From the NCBI GenBank assembly GCA_020638595.1, contig JACKIG010000008.1:141771-205770 (forward strand): a stretch of 64,000 bases of DNA, in the 5' to 3' direction. Origin of the DNA: Rhodospirillaceae bacterium. Lineage in GTDB: Bacteria; Pseudomonadota; Alphaproteobacteria; DSM-16000; Inquilinaceae. Position numbers and translations under genes: made by a program. Under the pieces are notes generated by a model. It saw nothing but the letters and a program-made list of their open reading frames with translations, was not told where the DNA came from and did not search any database. The stretch's first letter is position 1. Each line of letters begins with the position of its first letter. This document shows, piece by piece, positions 46,582 to 57,546 of the stretch.

Positions 46582-46905
46582 TCAGCCCTCCCCGCCCTGG
46601 TCGAGCGGCCCCATGACCCGCTGGTTGAAGCCGTAGACGCGGCGCCCGCCGACATAGGCGATCAGCGACACCTCGCGCGTCTGTCCGGGTTCGAAGCGGA
46701 TCGCCGAACCGGCCGGAATGTCCAGGCGCCGGCCGCGCGCCGCCTCGCGATCGAACGCCAGGCCCGCGTTCGTTTCGGCGAAATGATAGTGGGAGCCGAC
46801 CTGCACCGGCCGGTCGCCGGTGTTGGTCACGGACAGCACGATCGCCTCGCGGCCTTCGTTCAGTATGATCTCGCCGTCGGCCGGCAGGATCTCGCCCGGG
46901 ATCAT
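46582..46905 (-). CDS. ureB: Urease beta subunit UreB
   Basis: This is a 107-residue structural subunit. MIPGEILPADGEI at the start, VGSHYHFAETN and the closing YGFNQRVMGPLD are conserved. The ATG at 46905 has GGGAGG eight bases upstream, which decides the start over a TTG at 46923. ureA and ureB are separate genes here, not fused. Confidence 0.95.
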   Translation of the reverse strand: MIPGEILPADGEIILNEGREAIVLSVTNTGDRPVQVGSHYHFAETNAGLAFDREAARGRRLDIPAGSAIRFEPGQTREVSLIAYVGGRRVYGFNQRVMGPLDQGGEG

Positions 46906-46919
46906 CGGCTGGGCCTCCC

Positions 46920-47222
46920 TCAACGGATCGGGTGATGGACAGTGACCAGCTTGGTCCCGTCCGGAAAGGTGGCCTCGACCTGAACCTCGGGCACCATCTC
47001 GGGGATGCCGTCCATGACCTGGTCGCGCGACAGCACCTCCGCACCGGCGGCCATCAGGTCGGCGACGCTGCGGCCATCGCGGGCGCCTTCCAGCACGAAA
47101 TCGGTGATCAGGGCCACGGCTTCGGGGTGGTTCAGCTTCACCCCGCGCTCCAGCCGGCGGCGGGCCACCATGGCGGCCACCGCGATCATCAGCTTGTCCT
47201 TCTCGCGCGGCGTCAGGTTCAT
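46920..47222 (-). CDS. ureA: Urease gamma subunit UreA
   Basis: This is a 100-residue subunit, the usual length. MNLTPREKDKLMIAVAAMVARRR and DGIPEMVPEVQVEATFPDGTKLVTVHHPI are nearly invariant in the family. The start at 47222 has GGAGG upstream; the longer upstream reading lacks family similarity. Confidence 0.95.
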   Translation of the reverse strand: MNLTPREKDKLMIAVAAMVARRRLERGVKLNHPEAVALITDFVLEGARDGRSVADLMAAGAEVLSRDQVMDGIPEMVPEVQVEATFPDGTKLVTVHHPIR

Positions 47223-47250
47223 GGGCGCCCCCTCCAGAAGGCTGTCATCG

Positions 47251-48153
47251 TCAGATCTGCCAGAGCACCGGCAGGGTCGCCGGGCGCCCCAGGGCCGCCG
47301 CACGCAACCATGACCAGCAATGGCCGAACGCCCGCCGCAAGGCGGCGGAATCGGCCCCGAGTATCCTCATCAGCAGCAGGCCTGGCCAGACCGTCGCGGC
47401 CGTACGGACGCCCGTGTCCGCATGTCCGGCCAGGACTTCGCGCACCGGCGACAGCAGATCGGCGGCATCCCGGGCCGCATAGACCACCGTCGCCAGCGCC
47501 CGGGCGCCGTTGAATGCCGCCGGATGGTCCAGGGTGCCGCCAATGTCGTCATCCAGCACCAGGGCATCGGCCCACACAAGGCGACCTTGCGTCCGCAGCC
47601 GCCATCGGTCATGCAGGCGCCCGCGGCGCATCACCTCGCCCATGCCCAGGCGACCGAAGACCAGGATCTCGCCGGCCAGGAACTGTGCCCCGGCGGCCAG
47701 GTCCACGGTCGTCCGGCGCTGCAGCCTGGCGCCGTCGAACAGGATCGTGCCCTGCGGCAGCCATTCCATCCGGGCGCCGGCTTCCAGCGACAGATCGACC
47801 GTGACCTCGGTGTCCGCCCCTTTCGACCGATAGACCTTCTCTGCCGCCTGGCCGCAGACCAGCAGATCCGCCCCCTCCTCCGCCACCACGGCCGTGCGGT
47901 AGCGGTCGCCGCCGACCATGCCGCCGGACACGTTGCTGACAACCAGCGTCAGCGGCTCCCCCGTTGCGGGAGTCGGCGTCAGTACGCGCAGGGGCTGTCG
48001 CTGATAGAGGTGGCCGAGGCGGACCCTGCCGTTGCGGCGATCGACGACGGCTTCGACCTCGCCGTCGGCGCGACCGACCGGCGGCTCGCCCACATCCATG
48101 GGCCGCGCCAGGGCCTGGTGCCACCGATCGATCAGGTCCCCATCCATGCTCAC
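47251..48153 (-). CDS. ureD: Urease accessory protein UreD
   Basis: This 300-residue protein binds apo-urease and channels nickel from UreG through UreF. SNVSGGMVGGDRY and LVCGQAAEKVYRSKG are the conserved UreD segments, with LPQGTILFDGA in the middle. GTG 48153 overlaps the urtE stop; an ATG two codons later is equally plausible. It links the transport genes to the urease genes in one operon. Confidence 0.93.
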   Translation of the reverse strand: MSMDGDLIDRWHQALARPMDVGEPPVGRADGEVEAVVDRRNGRVRLGHLYQRQPLRVLTPTPATGEPLTLVVSNVSGGMVGGDRYRTAVVAEEGADLLVCGQAAEKVYRSKGADTEVTVDLSLEAGARMEWLPQGTILFDGARLQRRTTVDLAAGAQFLAGEILVFGRLGMGEVMRRGRLHDRWRLRTQGRLVWADALVLDDDIGGTLDHPAAFNGARALATVVYAARDAADLLSPVREVLAGHADTGVRTAATVWPGLLLMRILGADSAALRRAFGHCWSWLRAAALGRPATLPVLWQI

Positions 48154-48845
48154 ACGGTCAGATGCTTGCGGACCTGCGCTTCCTGCATGGTATCGCGCGT
48201 GCCGGCAAGAACGATCTCGCCGCGATCCATCACGGCGTAGCGATCGGCCAGGTCGCGGGCGAATTCGAAATATTGCTCCACCAGCACCAGGGCCATCTGC
48301 CGGGCCGTGGCCAGGTGGCGCAGCACCTGTTCGATCTGCTTGATGATCGACGGCTGAATGCCTTCCGTCGGCTCATCAAGGATCAGCAGCCGCGGGCGGG
48401 TGACGAGGGCGCGGGCGATCGCCAGCTGCTGCTGCTGGCCGCCGGAGAGATCGCCGCCGCGGCGCCGCATCATCTGCTTCAGTACGGGAAACAGCTCGAA
48501 GATGTCGTCGGGCAGCGACCGCTGCGACTTCGGCAGGGCCGAATAGCCCGTCTTCAGGTTCTCTTCCACCGTCAGCAGCGGAAAGATCTCGCGGCCCTGC
48601 GGCACATAGCCGATGCCCATGGCAGCGCGCGCATGGGTCGGCAGCCCGGCGATCGGCTTGTCTTCGTAACGGATAGACCCGGACCGGATCGACTGCAGGC
48701 CCAGGATGGCCTTGAGCAGACTGGTCTTGCCGACGCCGTTGCGGCCCAGCACGCAGGTGATCTGGCCCGGATGGGCCTCGATGCCGACGCCGCGCAGGGC
48801 GTGGCTGGCACCGTAGTAGAGATGGATATCCTCAACGCGCAGCAT
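48150..48845 (-). CDS. urtE: Urea ABC transporter ATPase UrtE
   Basis: This 231-residue LivF-type ATPase has YYGASHALRGV at the N-terminus, Walker A LGRNGVGKTS, QGREIFPLLTVEENL, signature LSGGQQQQLAIA and LILDEPTEGIQPSII. UrtE typically ends with a short tail as here. It lies 3 bp after urtD. Together with UrtD it powers urea uptake. Confidence 0.93.
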   Translation of the reverse strand: MLRVEDIHLYYGASHALRGVGIEAHPGQITCVLGRNGVGKTSLLKAILGLQSIRSGSIRYEDKPIAGLPTHARAAMGIGYVPQGREIFPLLTVEENLKTGYSALPKSQRSLPDDIFELFPVLKQMMRRRGGDLSGGQQQQLAIARALVTRPRLLILDEPTEGIQPSIIKQIEQVLRHLATARQMALVLVEQYFEFARDLADRYAVMDRGEIVLAGTRDTMQEAQVRKHLTV

Positions 48846-48848
48846 CGC

Positions 48849-49622
48849 TCACCGGCCCAAATAGACTTCGATCACCTTGTCGTCGTTCTGCACGTGGTCC
48901 AGCGTGCCTTCCGCCAGCACCGAGCCTTCGTGCAGCACCGTAACCTTCACGCCGAGCGCGCGGACGAAGGCCATGTCGTGCTCGACCACGACGATGGAAT
49001 GCTTGCCGGCGATCTGGCGCAGCAGCTCGGCCGTCTGCTCGGTTTCCGCATCGGTCATGCCGGCCACCGGCTCGTCCAGGAACAGCAGCTCCGGGTCCTG
49101 GATCAGCAGCATGCCGATCTCCAGCCACTGCTTCTGCCCATGCGACAGGGTGCCGGCCAGCGCCTCGCGCTGGGGCCGCAGACCCACCGTCGCCAGCACG
49201 CTGTCGATGCGGTCTTCCTGTTCGCGCGACAGGCGGAAGAACAGGCTGTGCAAGGCGCTACGCTTGGATTTCAACGCCAGTTCCAGGTTCTCGAAGACGG
49301 TGTGGTTTTCGAACACCGTCGGCTTCTGGAACTTGCGGCCGATGCCGAGATTGGCGATGGCCGCCTCGTCCATGCGCCGCAAATCGTGGGTCTGCTTGAA
49401 GAAGACCTCGCCGCTGTCGGGGCGCGTCTTGCCGGTGATGACGTCCATCATCGTCGTCTTGCCGGCGCCGTTGGGGCCAATGATGGCCCGCATCTCGCCG
49501 ATGCGCACGGTGTAGCTGAGGTTGTTCAGCGCCTTGAAGCCGTCGAAGCTGACGGTGACGCCGTTGACGTAGAGGACGATCGCCTGTTCCGCCGCGATCG
49601 CCTCTGGCGCGCCGACATTCAT
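48849..49622 (-). CDS. urtD: Urea ABC transporter ATPase UrtD
   Basis: This 257-residue LivG-type ATPase has Walker A IGPNGAGKTT, DVITGKTRPDSGEV and FQKPTVFENHTVFENL. Its signature LSHGQKQWLEIGM is in the UrtD-specific form, followed by LLFLDEPVAGMTDAE. It overlaps urtC by 4 bp. Confidence 0.94.
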   Translation of the reverse strand: MNVGAPEAIAAEQAIVLYVNGVTVSFDGFKALNNLSYTVRIGEMRAIIGPNGAGKTTMMDVITGKTRPDSGEVFFKQTHDLRRMDEAAIANLGIGRKFQKPTVFENHTVFENLELALKSKRSALHSLFFRLSREQEDRIDSVLATVGLRPQREALAGTLSHGQKQWLEIGMLLIQDPELLFLDEPVAGMTDAETEQTAELLRQIAGKHSIVVVEHDMAFVRALGVKVTVLHEGSVLAEGTLDHVQNDDKVIEVYLGR

Positions 49623-50800
49623 TCCGCGGCCTCCCGCTGCTCACCCTGGGAGGCGACGGGCGGACTTCCGCGCCGGCCGAAGATCTCATGCCGTCGCTGC
49701 CACAGATCCGAGGTCGTGCCGACAACCCCTTTGGGCAGCAGCAGGGTGACGGCGATGAACAGGCCACCCAGCAGGTAGAGCCAGATTTCCGGCGCGGCAC
49801 CGGTGAAATAGGTCTTGGCGTAGTTCACCAGCACGCCGCCCAGGGCCGCGCCATACAGCGTTCCACGCCCGCCGACGGCGACCCAGACGATGATCTCGAT
49901 GGAATTGGCCGGCACGAATTCGCCCGGATTGATGATGCCGACCTGTGGGACGTAGAGCGCACCGGCGATGCCCGCCAGCATGGCCGACACCACCCAGACC
50001 ACCAGCTTGTAGTATTCCACCCGATAGCCGAGGAAGCGGGTGCGGCTTTCCGCGTCACGCACCGCCATGATCACGCGCCCGAACTTCGACGTCACCATCA
50101 GCCGGCAGACGATGTAGCCAAGGCCGAGGGCGACGGCGCTGCACGCGAACAAGGCACACCGCGTCGAATCGGCCTGCAGATCGAAGCCGAGCACGTCCTT
50201 GAAGTCGGTCAGGCCGTTGTTGCCGCCGAAGCCCATGTCGTTGCGCAGGAACGCCAGCATCAGCGCATAGGTCATCGCCTGCGTGATGATGGACAGATAG
50301 ACGCCGCTGACGCGACTGCGAAACGCGAACCAGCCGAAGACGAAGGCCAGTGTGCCCGGCACCAGCAGCACCATCAGCGCGGCGAAGGCGAAACTGTCGA
50401 AGCCGTGCCAGTACCAGGGCAGCGTGTCCCAGTTCAGGAACACCATGAAGTCGGGCAGGACCGGGTTGCCGTAGACGCCCCGGTCGCCGATCTCGCGCAT
50501 CAGGTGCATGCCCATGGCATAGCCGCCCAGCGCGAAGAACGCGCCGTGGCCGAGGCTGAGGATCCCGCAATAGCCCCAGACCAGGTCGACGCTGACGGCC
50601 AGCAGGGCATAGCAGAGATACTTGCCCCACAGGCTGACCAGGTAGGTCGGCACGTGCAGGGCAAAGTTCGCCGGCGTCAGCAGGTTCAACGCCGGCACGG
50701 CGACGGCCGCAGCCAGCATGAGGCCCAGCAGCACCCTGCCGCCGCCGTCGATGCGCATCAGCAGCGGGACATAGCCGGTGGAGGTGGCGATACGCGCCAT
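49619..50800 (-). CDS. urtC: Urea ABC transporter permease UrtC
   Basis: This 393-residue LivM-type membrane protein has many hydrophobic segments. CGILSLGHGAFFALGGYAMGMHLM, the GVYGNPVLPDFMVFLNW loop typical of UrtC and GFGGNNGLTDFKDVLGF are visible. GRGTLYGAALGGVLVNYAKT lies near the end. It overlaps urtD by 4 bp and follows urtB by 2 bp. Confidence 0.94.
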   Translation of the reverse strand: MARIATSTGYVPLLMRIDGGGRVLLGLMLAAAVAVPALNLLTPANFALHVPTYLVSLWGKYLCYALLAVSVDLVWGYCGILSLGHGAFFALGGYAMGMHLMREIGDRGVYGNPVLPDFMVFLNWDTLPWYWHGFDSFAFAALMVLLVPGTLAFVFGWFAFRSRVSGVYLSIITQAMTYALMLAFLRNDMGFGGNNGLTDFKDVLGFDLQADSTRCALFACSAVALGLGYIVCRLMVTSKFGRVIMAVRDAESRTRFLGYRVEYYKLVVWVVSAMLAGIAGALYVPQVGIINPGEFVPANSIEIIVWVAVGGRGTLYGAALGGVLVNYAKTYFTGAAPEIWLYLLGGLFIAVTLLLPKGVVGTTSDLWQRRHEIFGRRGSPPVASQGEQREAAE

Positions 50801-50802
50801 GC

Positions 50803-52449
50803 TCAGGCCTCGACCGCGCGGCCGCGCAGCGCGAACAGCCCGCGCGGGCGCTTCTGGATAAACAGGATGATCGCCACCAGCACCAGGATCTTGCCCAGGA
50901 CCGCGCCGGCATAGGGCTCCAGCAGCTTGTTGGCGACGCCGAGGGAGAAGGCGCCGGCCAGCGTGCCCCACAGGTTGCCGACGCCGCCGAAGACGACGAC
51001 CAGGAAGCTGTCGATGATGTAGCCCTGGCCCAGGTTCGGGCTGACATTGTCGATCTGACTGAGCGCCACCCCGGCGATGCCGGCGATGCCGGAGCCGAGG
51101 CCGAAGGTCAGCGCGTCCACGCGGCCGGTACGGATGCCCATGGCCCGCGCCATCTGCCGGTTCTGCGTGACCGCGCGCATCTGCAATCCCAGCGCGGTGC
51201 GCCTGAGCGCCACCATCAGTCCGGCGAAGACCAGCAGGCAGAACAGGATGATGTAAAGGCGGTTGTAGGTCATCGTGACGCCGGCCGTGGTTTCGATGGC
51301 CCCCTGCATCCAGCTGGGCGTGCCCACCTCCTGATTGGTGGTGCCGAACAGCGTGCGGACCAGCTGGCGCAGGATCAGGCTCAACCCCCAGGTGGCCAGC
51401 AGGGTTTCCAGCGGGCGGCCGTAGAGGAAGCGGATGATCCCGCGCTCAATGGCAATGCCGGCCAGTCCGGCAACCACGAAGGCCGCCGGTATCGCCACGA
51501 ACAGCGACCAGTCCAAGAGCTCGGGGGCATGATTGCGGATCACCTCCTGGATCACGAAGGTGGTGTAGGCGCCGATCATCACCATCTCGCCATGGGCCAT
51601 GTTGATGACGCCCATGACCCCGAAGGTGATGGCCAGCCCGATGGCCGCCAGCAGCAGGACCGAGCCCAGGCTGATGCCCTGGTAGACGTAGCCGGCGATC
51701 CGCCAGGCGGCCAGCTTGCGCTCGATCGCCTCCAGCGACTCCGCCGCGGCAGCGCGCACCGTCTCGTCGGTCTCGGCATAGGTGCCGTCCTGCCTCTGGA
51801 CGACCAGGGCGGCCAGCATGCTGCGGATATCGGGATCGGTGAATTCGCGCAGGGCTTCCACCGCCTCCAGCCGCAATGCCGGATCGTCGCTGCCCAGCAG
51901 GATCGCGGCGCGGGCCTTCTGCATGGCCCCGCGCACGTCGTCGTCCTCTTCCTGCTCCAGCGCCTGCTCCAGCATCTCCAGGGCACCGGCGTCCTGGCTG
52001 CTGAACACGGTCTGGGCCGCGTTCAGGCGTACCGCAGGGTCGGGGCTCATCAGCGTCAATGTGCCGATGGCAGAACGCGCCGCACGGCGCAGGCTGTTGT
52101 TGGCGCGGACGCGTTCGACATCACGACTGCCGACGATGCCGATCTCTTCACCGGTCAGCGGATCGATCAGGCGCAGGCCGTCGGGGTGATCCTCACCGAT
52201 CACCACCTGCCCTTCCGCCGTCACATAGAGGCCGCGCTCCGCCAGGGCTTCGAGGACCGCCTGGGCGCGCGGGTCGCCGGTGGCGGCCAAAGCGCTGATG
52301 GCGGCCGACTGCTCTGCAAACTCGCCCTTCGCGGCCGTGTCGACCAGGGCGGCAAAGTCCGCGTCCTGGGCCACACCCCGTTGCGGGGCCGCCAGGACCA
52401 CGAGGAGTGCGAAACTTGCCAACAAGCAGCGGATGACCGCGATCGGCAT
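50803..52449 (-). CDS. urtB: Urea ABC transporter permease UrtB
   Basis: In this 548-residue protein, a signal-like N-terminus (LLASFALLVVLAAPQ) is followed by about 230 residues of HEAT-like extracytoplasmic helices (SAAISALAATGDPRAQAVLE, DPALRLEAVEALREFTDPD). The LivH-type permease begins near residue 255 (GVMGVINMAHGEMVMIGAY). This layout is the norm for UrtB. A hairpin-rich 134-bp gap separates it from urtA. Confidence 0.94.
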   Translation of the reverse strand: MPIAVIRCLLASFALLVVLAAPQRGVAQDADFAALVDTAAKGEFAEQSAAISALAATGDPRAQAVLEALAERGLYVTAEGQVVIGEDHPDGLRLIDPLTGEEIGIVGSRDVERVRANNSLRRAARSAIGTLTLMSPDPAVRLNAAQTVFSSQDAGALEMLEQALEQEEDDDVRGAMQKARAAILLGSDDPALRLEAVEALREFTDPDIRSMLAALVVQRQDGTYAETDETVRAAAAESLEAIERKLAAWRIAGYVYQGISLGSVLLLAAIGLAITFGVMGVINMAHGEMVMIGAYTTFVIQEVIRNHAPELLDWSLFVAIPAAFVVAGLAGIAIERGIIRFLYGRPLETLLATWGLSLILRQLVRTLFGTTNQEVGTPSWMQGAIETTAGVTMTYNRLYIILFCLLVFAGLMVALRRTALGLQMRAVTQNRQMARAMGIRTGRVDALTFGLGSGIAGIAGVALSQIDNVSPNLGQGYIIDSFLVVVFGGVGNLWGTLAGAFSLGVANKLLEPYAGAVLGKILVLVAIILFIQKRPRGLFALRGRAVEA

Positions 52450-52475
52450 TCAAGATCCCTCTGATCCATCCGGTT

Positions 52476-52503
52476 GGAGGGTTCGGCGAGCACCGAACCC
52501 TCC
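52476..52503 (-). promoter_or_regulatory. 11-bp stem hairpin before urtB
   Basis: On the plus strand GGAGGGTTCGG (52476-52486) and CCGAACCCTCC (52493-52503) form a perfect 11-bp stem with a six-base loop. It sits 26 bp upstream of the urtB start. It could protect the 3' end of the urtA mRNA after processing or modulate read-through. Confidence 0.5.
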
Positions 52504-52547
52504 GCCGGCTGTCGCCCGCGATGAGCGGACGCAAACTGTGCCGAAAA

Positions 52548-52572
52548 CCGGGCGCCGCGAGGAGGCGCCCGG
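52548..52572 (-). terminator. Intrinsic-terminator-like hairpin after urtA
   Basis: Read on the minus strand, a perfect 9-bp GC stem (CCGGGCGCC and GGCGCCCGG) with a seven-base loop is followed by TTTTC. It begins 11 bp after the urtA stop. As the U-run is short, partial termination is likely, giving more binding protein than permease and ATPases. Confidence 0.6.
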
Positions 52573-52583
52573 CCACTCCGGCG

Positions 52584-53888
52584 TTACTGGCCGATAACGG
52601 GGAAGCGAGGCTCCTGGCAGTTGCCGCAGACCCAGGGATAGGTCCAGTCGGCGGTCAGGACCGCACTTTCGGGGATGTAGTCGCTCCAGGCGTCGCCGAC
52701 GACGAGGCCGTCCGTCTCCCACACCACGTCGAACTGGCCGTCGTCCAGGATCTCGCCGATCAGCACCGGCTTGGACAGGTGATGGTTGGTGTTCATCACC
52801 GCGATGCCGCCGGTCAGGTTGACGACCTCCTGGCCGTACATGGCCTGGCGGACCGCATCCACATCGGTGGTGCCGGCCTGCTCGACCGCCTGCACCCACA
52901 TGTGGAAGCCGATGTAGTGGGCTTCCATCGGGTCGTTGGTCACGCGGGCTTCGTCGCCGATGAAGTCATGCCAAGCCGCGATGAACTCCGCATTTTCCGG
53001 CGTGTCGACGGACATGAAGTAGTTCCAGGCGGCCAGGTGCCCGACCAGCGGTGCGGTGTCGAGGCCGGCCAGTTCCTCCTCGCCGACGGAGAAGGCGACG
53101 ACCGGGATCTCGTCGGCCGTGATGCCCTGGTTCGCCAGCTCCTTGTAGAACGGCACATTGGCGTCGCCGTTGATGGTCGACACCACCGCCGTCGGCCGGC
53201 CTTGGGACGCGAATTCCTGCACCGAGGCGACGATGGTCTGCCAGTCGGAATGGCCGAAGGGGGTGTACTCCTCCATGATGTCTTCATCGGCGACGCCGTT
53301 GGCGTTCAGGAAAGCCCGCAGGATCTTGTTGGTCGTACGGGGATAGACGTAGTCGGTGCCCAGCAGCACCCAGCGCTCCGCACCGCCGCCTTCCTCGCTC
53401 ATCAGGTATTCCACCGCCGGGATGGCCTGCTGGTTCGGGGCCGCGCCGGTGTAGAAGACGTTGCGGGAGGACTCTTCGCCCTCGTACTGGACCGGATAGA
53501 ACAGAAGGCCGTTCAGCTCCTCGAACACCGGCAGCACCGACTTGCGGCTGACCGAGGTCCAGCAGCCGAAGACGACGTCGACCTGGTCCTGCTCCAACAG
53601 CTCGCGCGCCTTTTCGGCGAATAGCGGCCAGTCCGACGCGGGGTCGACGACCACCGCTTCCAGCGGCCGGCCGAGCAGGCCACCGGCTTCGTTCTGCTGT
53701 TCGATCAGCATCAGCATGACGTCTTTCAACGTCGTTTCGCTGATGGCCATCGTGCCCGAGAGGGAATGCAAAATGCCGACGCGGATTGGCTCGCCTTCCT
53801 GCGCGGTCGCAGCGACCGAGCCAAAGGCGATGGTGCCTGCCAGGGCCGCAGCGGCCCCCCATCGCGAAACGCGACCGAACAGATCCAT
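52584..53888 (-). CDS. urtA: Urea ABC transporter substrate-binding protein UrtA
   Basis: This 434-residue periplasmic binding protein has a signal peptide (residues 1-29, ending VAATAQ). IRVGILHSLSGTMAISE, VVFGCWTSVSRKSVLPVFEE, NGLLFYPVQYEGEESS and the closing CGNCQEPRFPVI are distinctive of UrtA. The ATG at 53888 has AGGAGG seven bases upstream. It heads the urt-ure cluster and lies behind a sigma-54-type promoter. Confidence 0.95.
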   Translation of the reverse strand: MDLFGRVSRWGAAAALAGTIAFGSVAATAQEGEPIRVGILHSLSGTMAISETTLKDVMLMLIEQQNEAGGLLGRPLEAVVVDPASDWPLFAEKARELLEQDQVDVVFGCWTSVSRKSVLPVFEELNGLLFYPVQYEGEESSRNVFYTGAAPNQQAIPAVEYLMSEEGGGAERWVLLGTDYVYPRTTNKILRAFLNANGVADEDIMEEYTPFGHSDWQTIVASVQEFASQGRPTAVVSTINGDANVPFYKELANQGITADEIPVVAFSVGEEELAGLDTAPLVGHLAAWNYFMSVDTPENAEFIAAWHDFIGDEARVTNDPMEAHYIGFHMWVQAVEQAGTTDVDAVRQAMYGQEVVNLTGGIAVMNTNHHLSKPVLIGEILDDGQFDVVWETDGLVVGDAWSDYIPESAVLTADWTYPWVCGNCQEPRFPVIGQ

Positions 53889-54187
53889 CGAAACGCCTCC
53901 TGATTTTCTTGAGAACGAGCGCCCACGCGGACGCGTGCGTCCCCTAACTGAGGCAAGCACTGTGCCAACTGTGGTGTCGAATATCCGGGGCCTGGGAATG
54001 CTTGGCGATCCGCCGGTCTTGTTGCTGCGCCGCAGCAGCCCGCGGCGCATCGCGGCTGCCATCGCCCGCTTTGGTGCCGGGCATTTGCCTCAAACTTATG
54101 CTGCGGCTGCCCGGTTATTAGGCGTCACAGCAATTTTGCACATGCATTGGGCGCGCCAGCGGACAGCAAAATGCGTGGGAGACGGGC
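53889..54187. other. 299-bp intergenic region upstream of urtA
   Basis: The region contains the sigma-54-type promoter of urtA (53952-53968, minus strand). One TGCAC followed by a TGG step around 54138-54152 is only a partial NtrC-like site, so I do not call it. No gene or terminator was seen for the pbfA transcript that runs into this region. Confidence 0.6.
53952..53968 (-). promoter_or_regulatory. Sigma-54-type promoter of the urt-ure cluster
   Basis: On the minus strand TTGGCACAGTGCTTGCC fits TGGCACG-N4-TTGCW with two mismatches. The invariant GG and GC are 12 bp apart. The start point would fall near 53942, leaving a leader of about 54 bases. Together with the identical class of promoter before the guanidine operon it implies joint nitrogen control. 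Confidence 0.65.
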
Positions 54188-55473
<1,286 letters not shown>

Positions 55474-55477
<4 letters not shown>

Positions 55478-57546
55478 GCCGGCCGCCGCGCCGGCGCCAG
55501 GACCCGGCCGCGCGCCCGCGCGATGCGCTCCGACAGGCCCATGGCGCCCATCACCAGGGCGACGGTGGCGAGGATGGCGACGCTCTTGGCGCAGGCGAGG
55601 CCATAGTAGGCGTTGGACGCATGATCGAAGATCGCCACCGATGCCAGGTCGTGTTCCGGCCCCACCAGGAACACCACGGCCGACAGCGTCGTCAATCCGT
55701 CGATGAAGACATAGAGCGCGCCCAGCAGGATGGCGTGGCGCATCATCGGCATGGTCACCCGCACGAACCGTTCCACCGTGGAGGCACCCAGGCTGGCCGC
55801 GGCCTCCTCGATCGAAGCGTCGTAGCGCTGCAGCAGCGCGCGGCCGGCCAGCACGCCGACGAACATGTTGCCGAAAAGGATGTTGGCGACAAGGATGGCG
55901 CTGGTGCCGGTCAACGCCAGCTCCGGCATGCCCAGGGGCGCATTGAAGAACACCAGATAGCCGACACCGAAGATGACGCCCGGCAGCACCGCCGGCAGCA
56001 ACACCACGAAATTCAACAGATTGCGCCCGGGCGGCCGCACCCGTTCGATGATGTAGGCGATGATCAGCGCCAGGATGCCGCCCAGCGGGGCCGCCATCGC
56101 CGCGATCCGGATGCTCTGCCACACCGACGACAGGCCCTGTTCCGACGCCACATAGCCGTAGACGCTGGACGTCTCGCGGAAATGGTCGAAGGTCAGGCTG
56201 AAATCCTGCCCCCAGACGCGGGTGACCGATCCCACCACGACGGTCAGATAGACCAGGGACACCAGCCCCAGATAGAGATAGGTGACCGAAGCGATGCCCA
56301 GCCGCGCCGGCCGCGGCACCGGCAGCTCCGTCGCCACCCCGGTGTCGCCGGCGCTGGTATAGCGCTTGCGGCCCATCGCCGCTTCCAGCACCAGATAAGC
56401 GACGATTGCCGGCAGGATCAGCCAGATGCAGAGGGCCGCCGACAGGGGCGTGTTGGAAAAGCCGATCATCTCGTCATAGACGATGCCGGCGACCACGGGA
56501 AAATCCCTGCCGATGACCAGCGGGTTGCCGAAATCGGTCATCGACAGGATGAAGACAAGGATGACGGCGCGGACCAGCCCGGGGGCCGCCATCGGCAGCG
56601 TCACCCGCCGGAACACCGCCCACGGCCCCGCCCCCTGGCTGGCGGCCGCTTCCTCCAGCCGCCCGTCCTGGCGGGCGAGCGCGTTGTCGAGGATGATGAA
56701 GGCCGGCGGTGTGAAGCTGAGCAGCTGCGCCAGCACGACGCCGCCGATGCCGTAGAGGTTGTCGGTATCGGCGTCGATCAGCCCCAGCGCATGGTCCAGC
56801 AGGTCGTTGGTGATCACCCCCTGGCGGCCGAACAGCAGGATGGCGGCAAAGGCCATGATCACCGGCGGCGACACCAGCGGCACCAGTGCGGCAAAGCGCA
56901 CGGTCGTGGCGAACGGCACCGCCGCCCGGTTGACGCCGTAGGCCAGCAGAAAGGCGACCGGCACCACCAGCAGGCAGGCGAGACCCGCCAGCATCAGGCT
57001 GTTCTTGGCGGCATTCTGCAGCCGCGGCTCTTCCAGGAAGGCGCGATAGTGATCCAGCGCCAGCCGCTCTTCGGCGCCGGTGCGCAGGGTGGCGAACTGA
57101 TCCTCATCCAGCCGGTCGCGCACGGCGAAGGCCAGTGGAATGCGCTTGTGCAGCATGATGACGGCGATCGGCAGCTCCGCATCGAAAGCCGCCCGCCGGT
57201 CCGGCGGCAGTGCCGATACTGCATCGCGTGCCGCCGCGATCTGGTCGTCGTAGTTGGCCGCGCGGTTCCAGGGAACCTCTTCGCCGATCAGCTCCAGTGC
57301 CGCGGCGACGCCATCCATCCATTGCCGGTCGTCGGCGCTGTCGACCCAGCGCTGCACCGCCTCGTCCCGCTCCTCCTCCGGGATCAGCGCGATTGCCTCG
57401 ACGGTGATGCGCTTCAGCCCTTCCAGGGGCAGCGGCCCGGCGACATGGAAGCTTTCCAGCAGCACCGCCCCCAGCGGCACGGCGATGAACAGCAGCACCA
57501 GTGCAGTGACCGCAACGGCGATGGCGTGGCCCGCAAGGTCACGCAC
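55474..57546 (-). CDS. Aminoethylphosphonate-type ABC transporter permease, two-domain
   Basis: This is a 690-residue fused permease with two BPD_transp domains. Each has an EAA loop: EEAAASQGAGPWAVFRRV and EEAAASLGASTVERFVRV. The start is a GTG at 57546 that overlaps the ATPase gene by 8 bp. Between the first and second membrane segments lies a charged stretch of about 130 residues (EEERDEAVQRWVDSADDRQ, FDAELPIAVIMLHKR) that would be periplasmic. Known PhnU-type permeases are shorter as I recall. Confidence 0.8.

Noticed and set aside
54138..54152. An NtrC site upstream of urtA
   Set aside because: Only one half resembles the consensus and the spacing is off by one base, so it is too weak to call.
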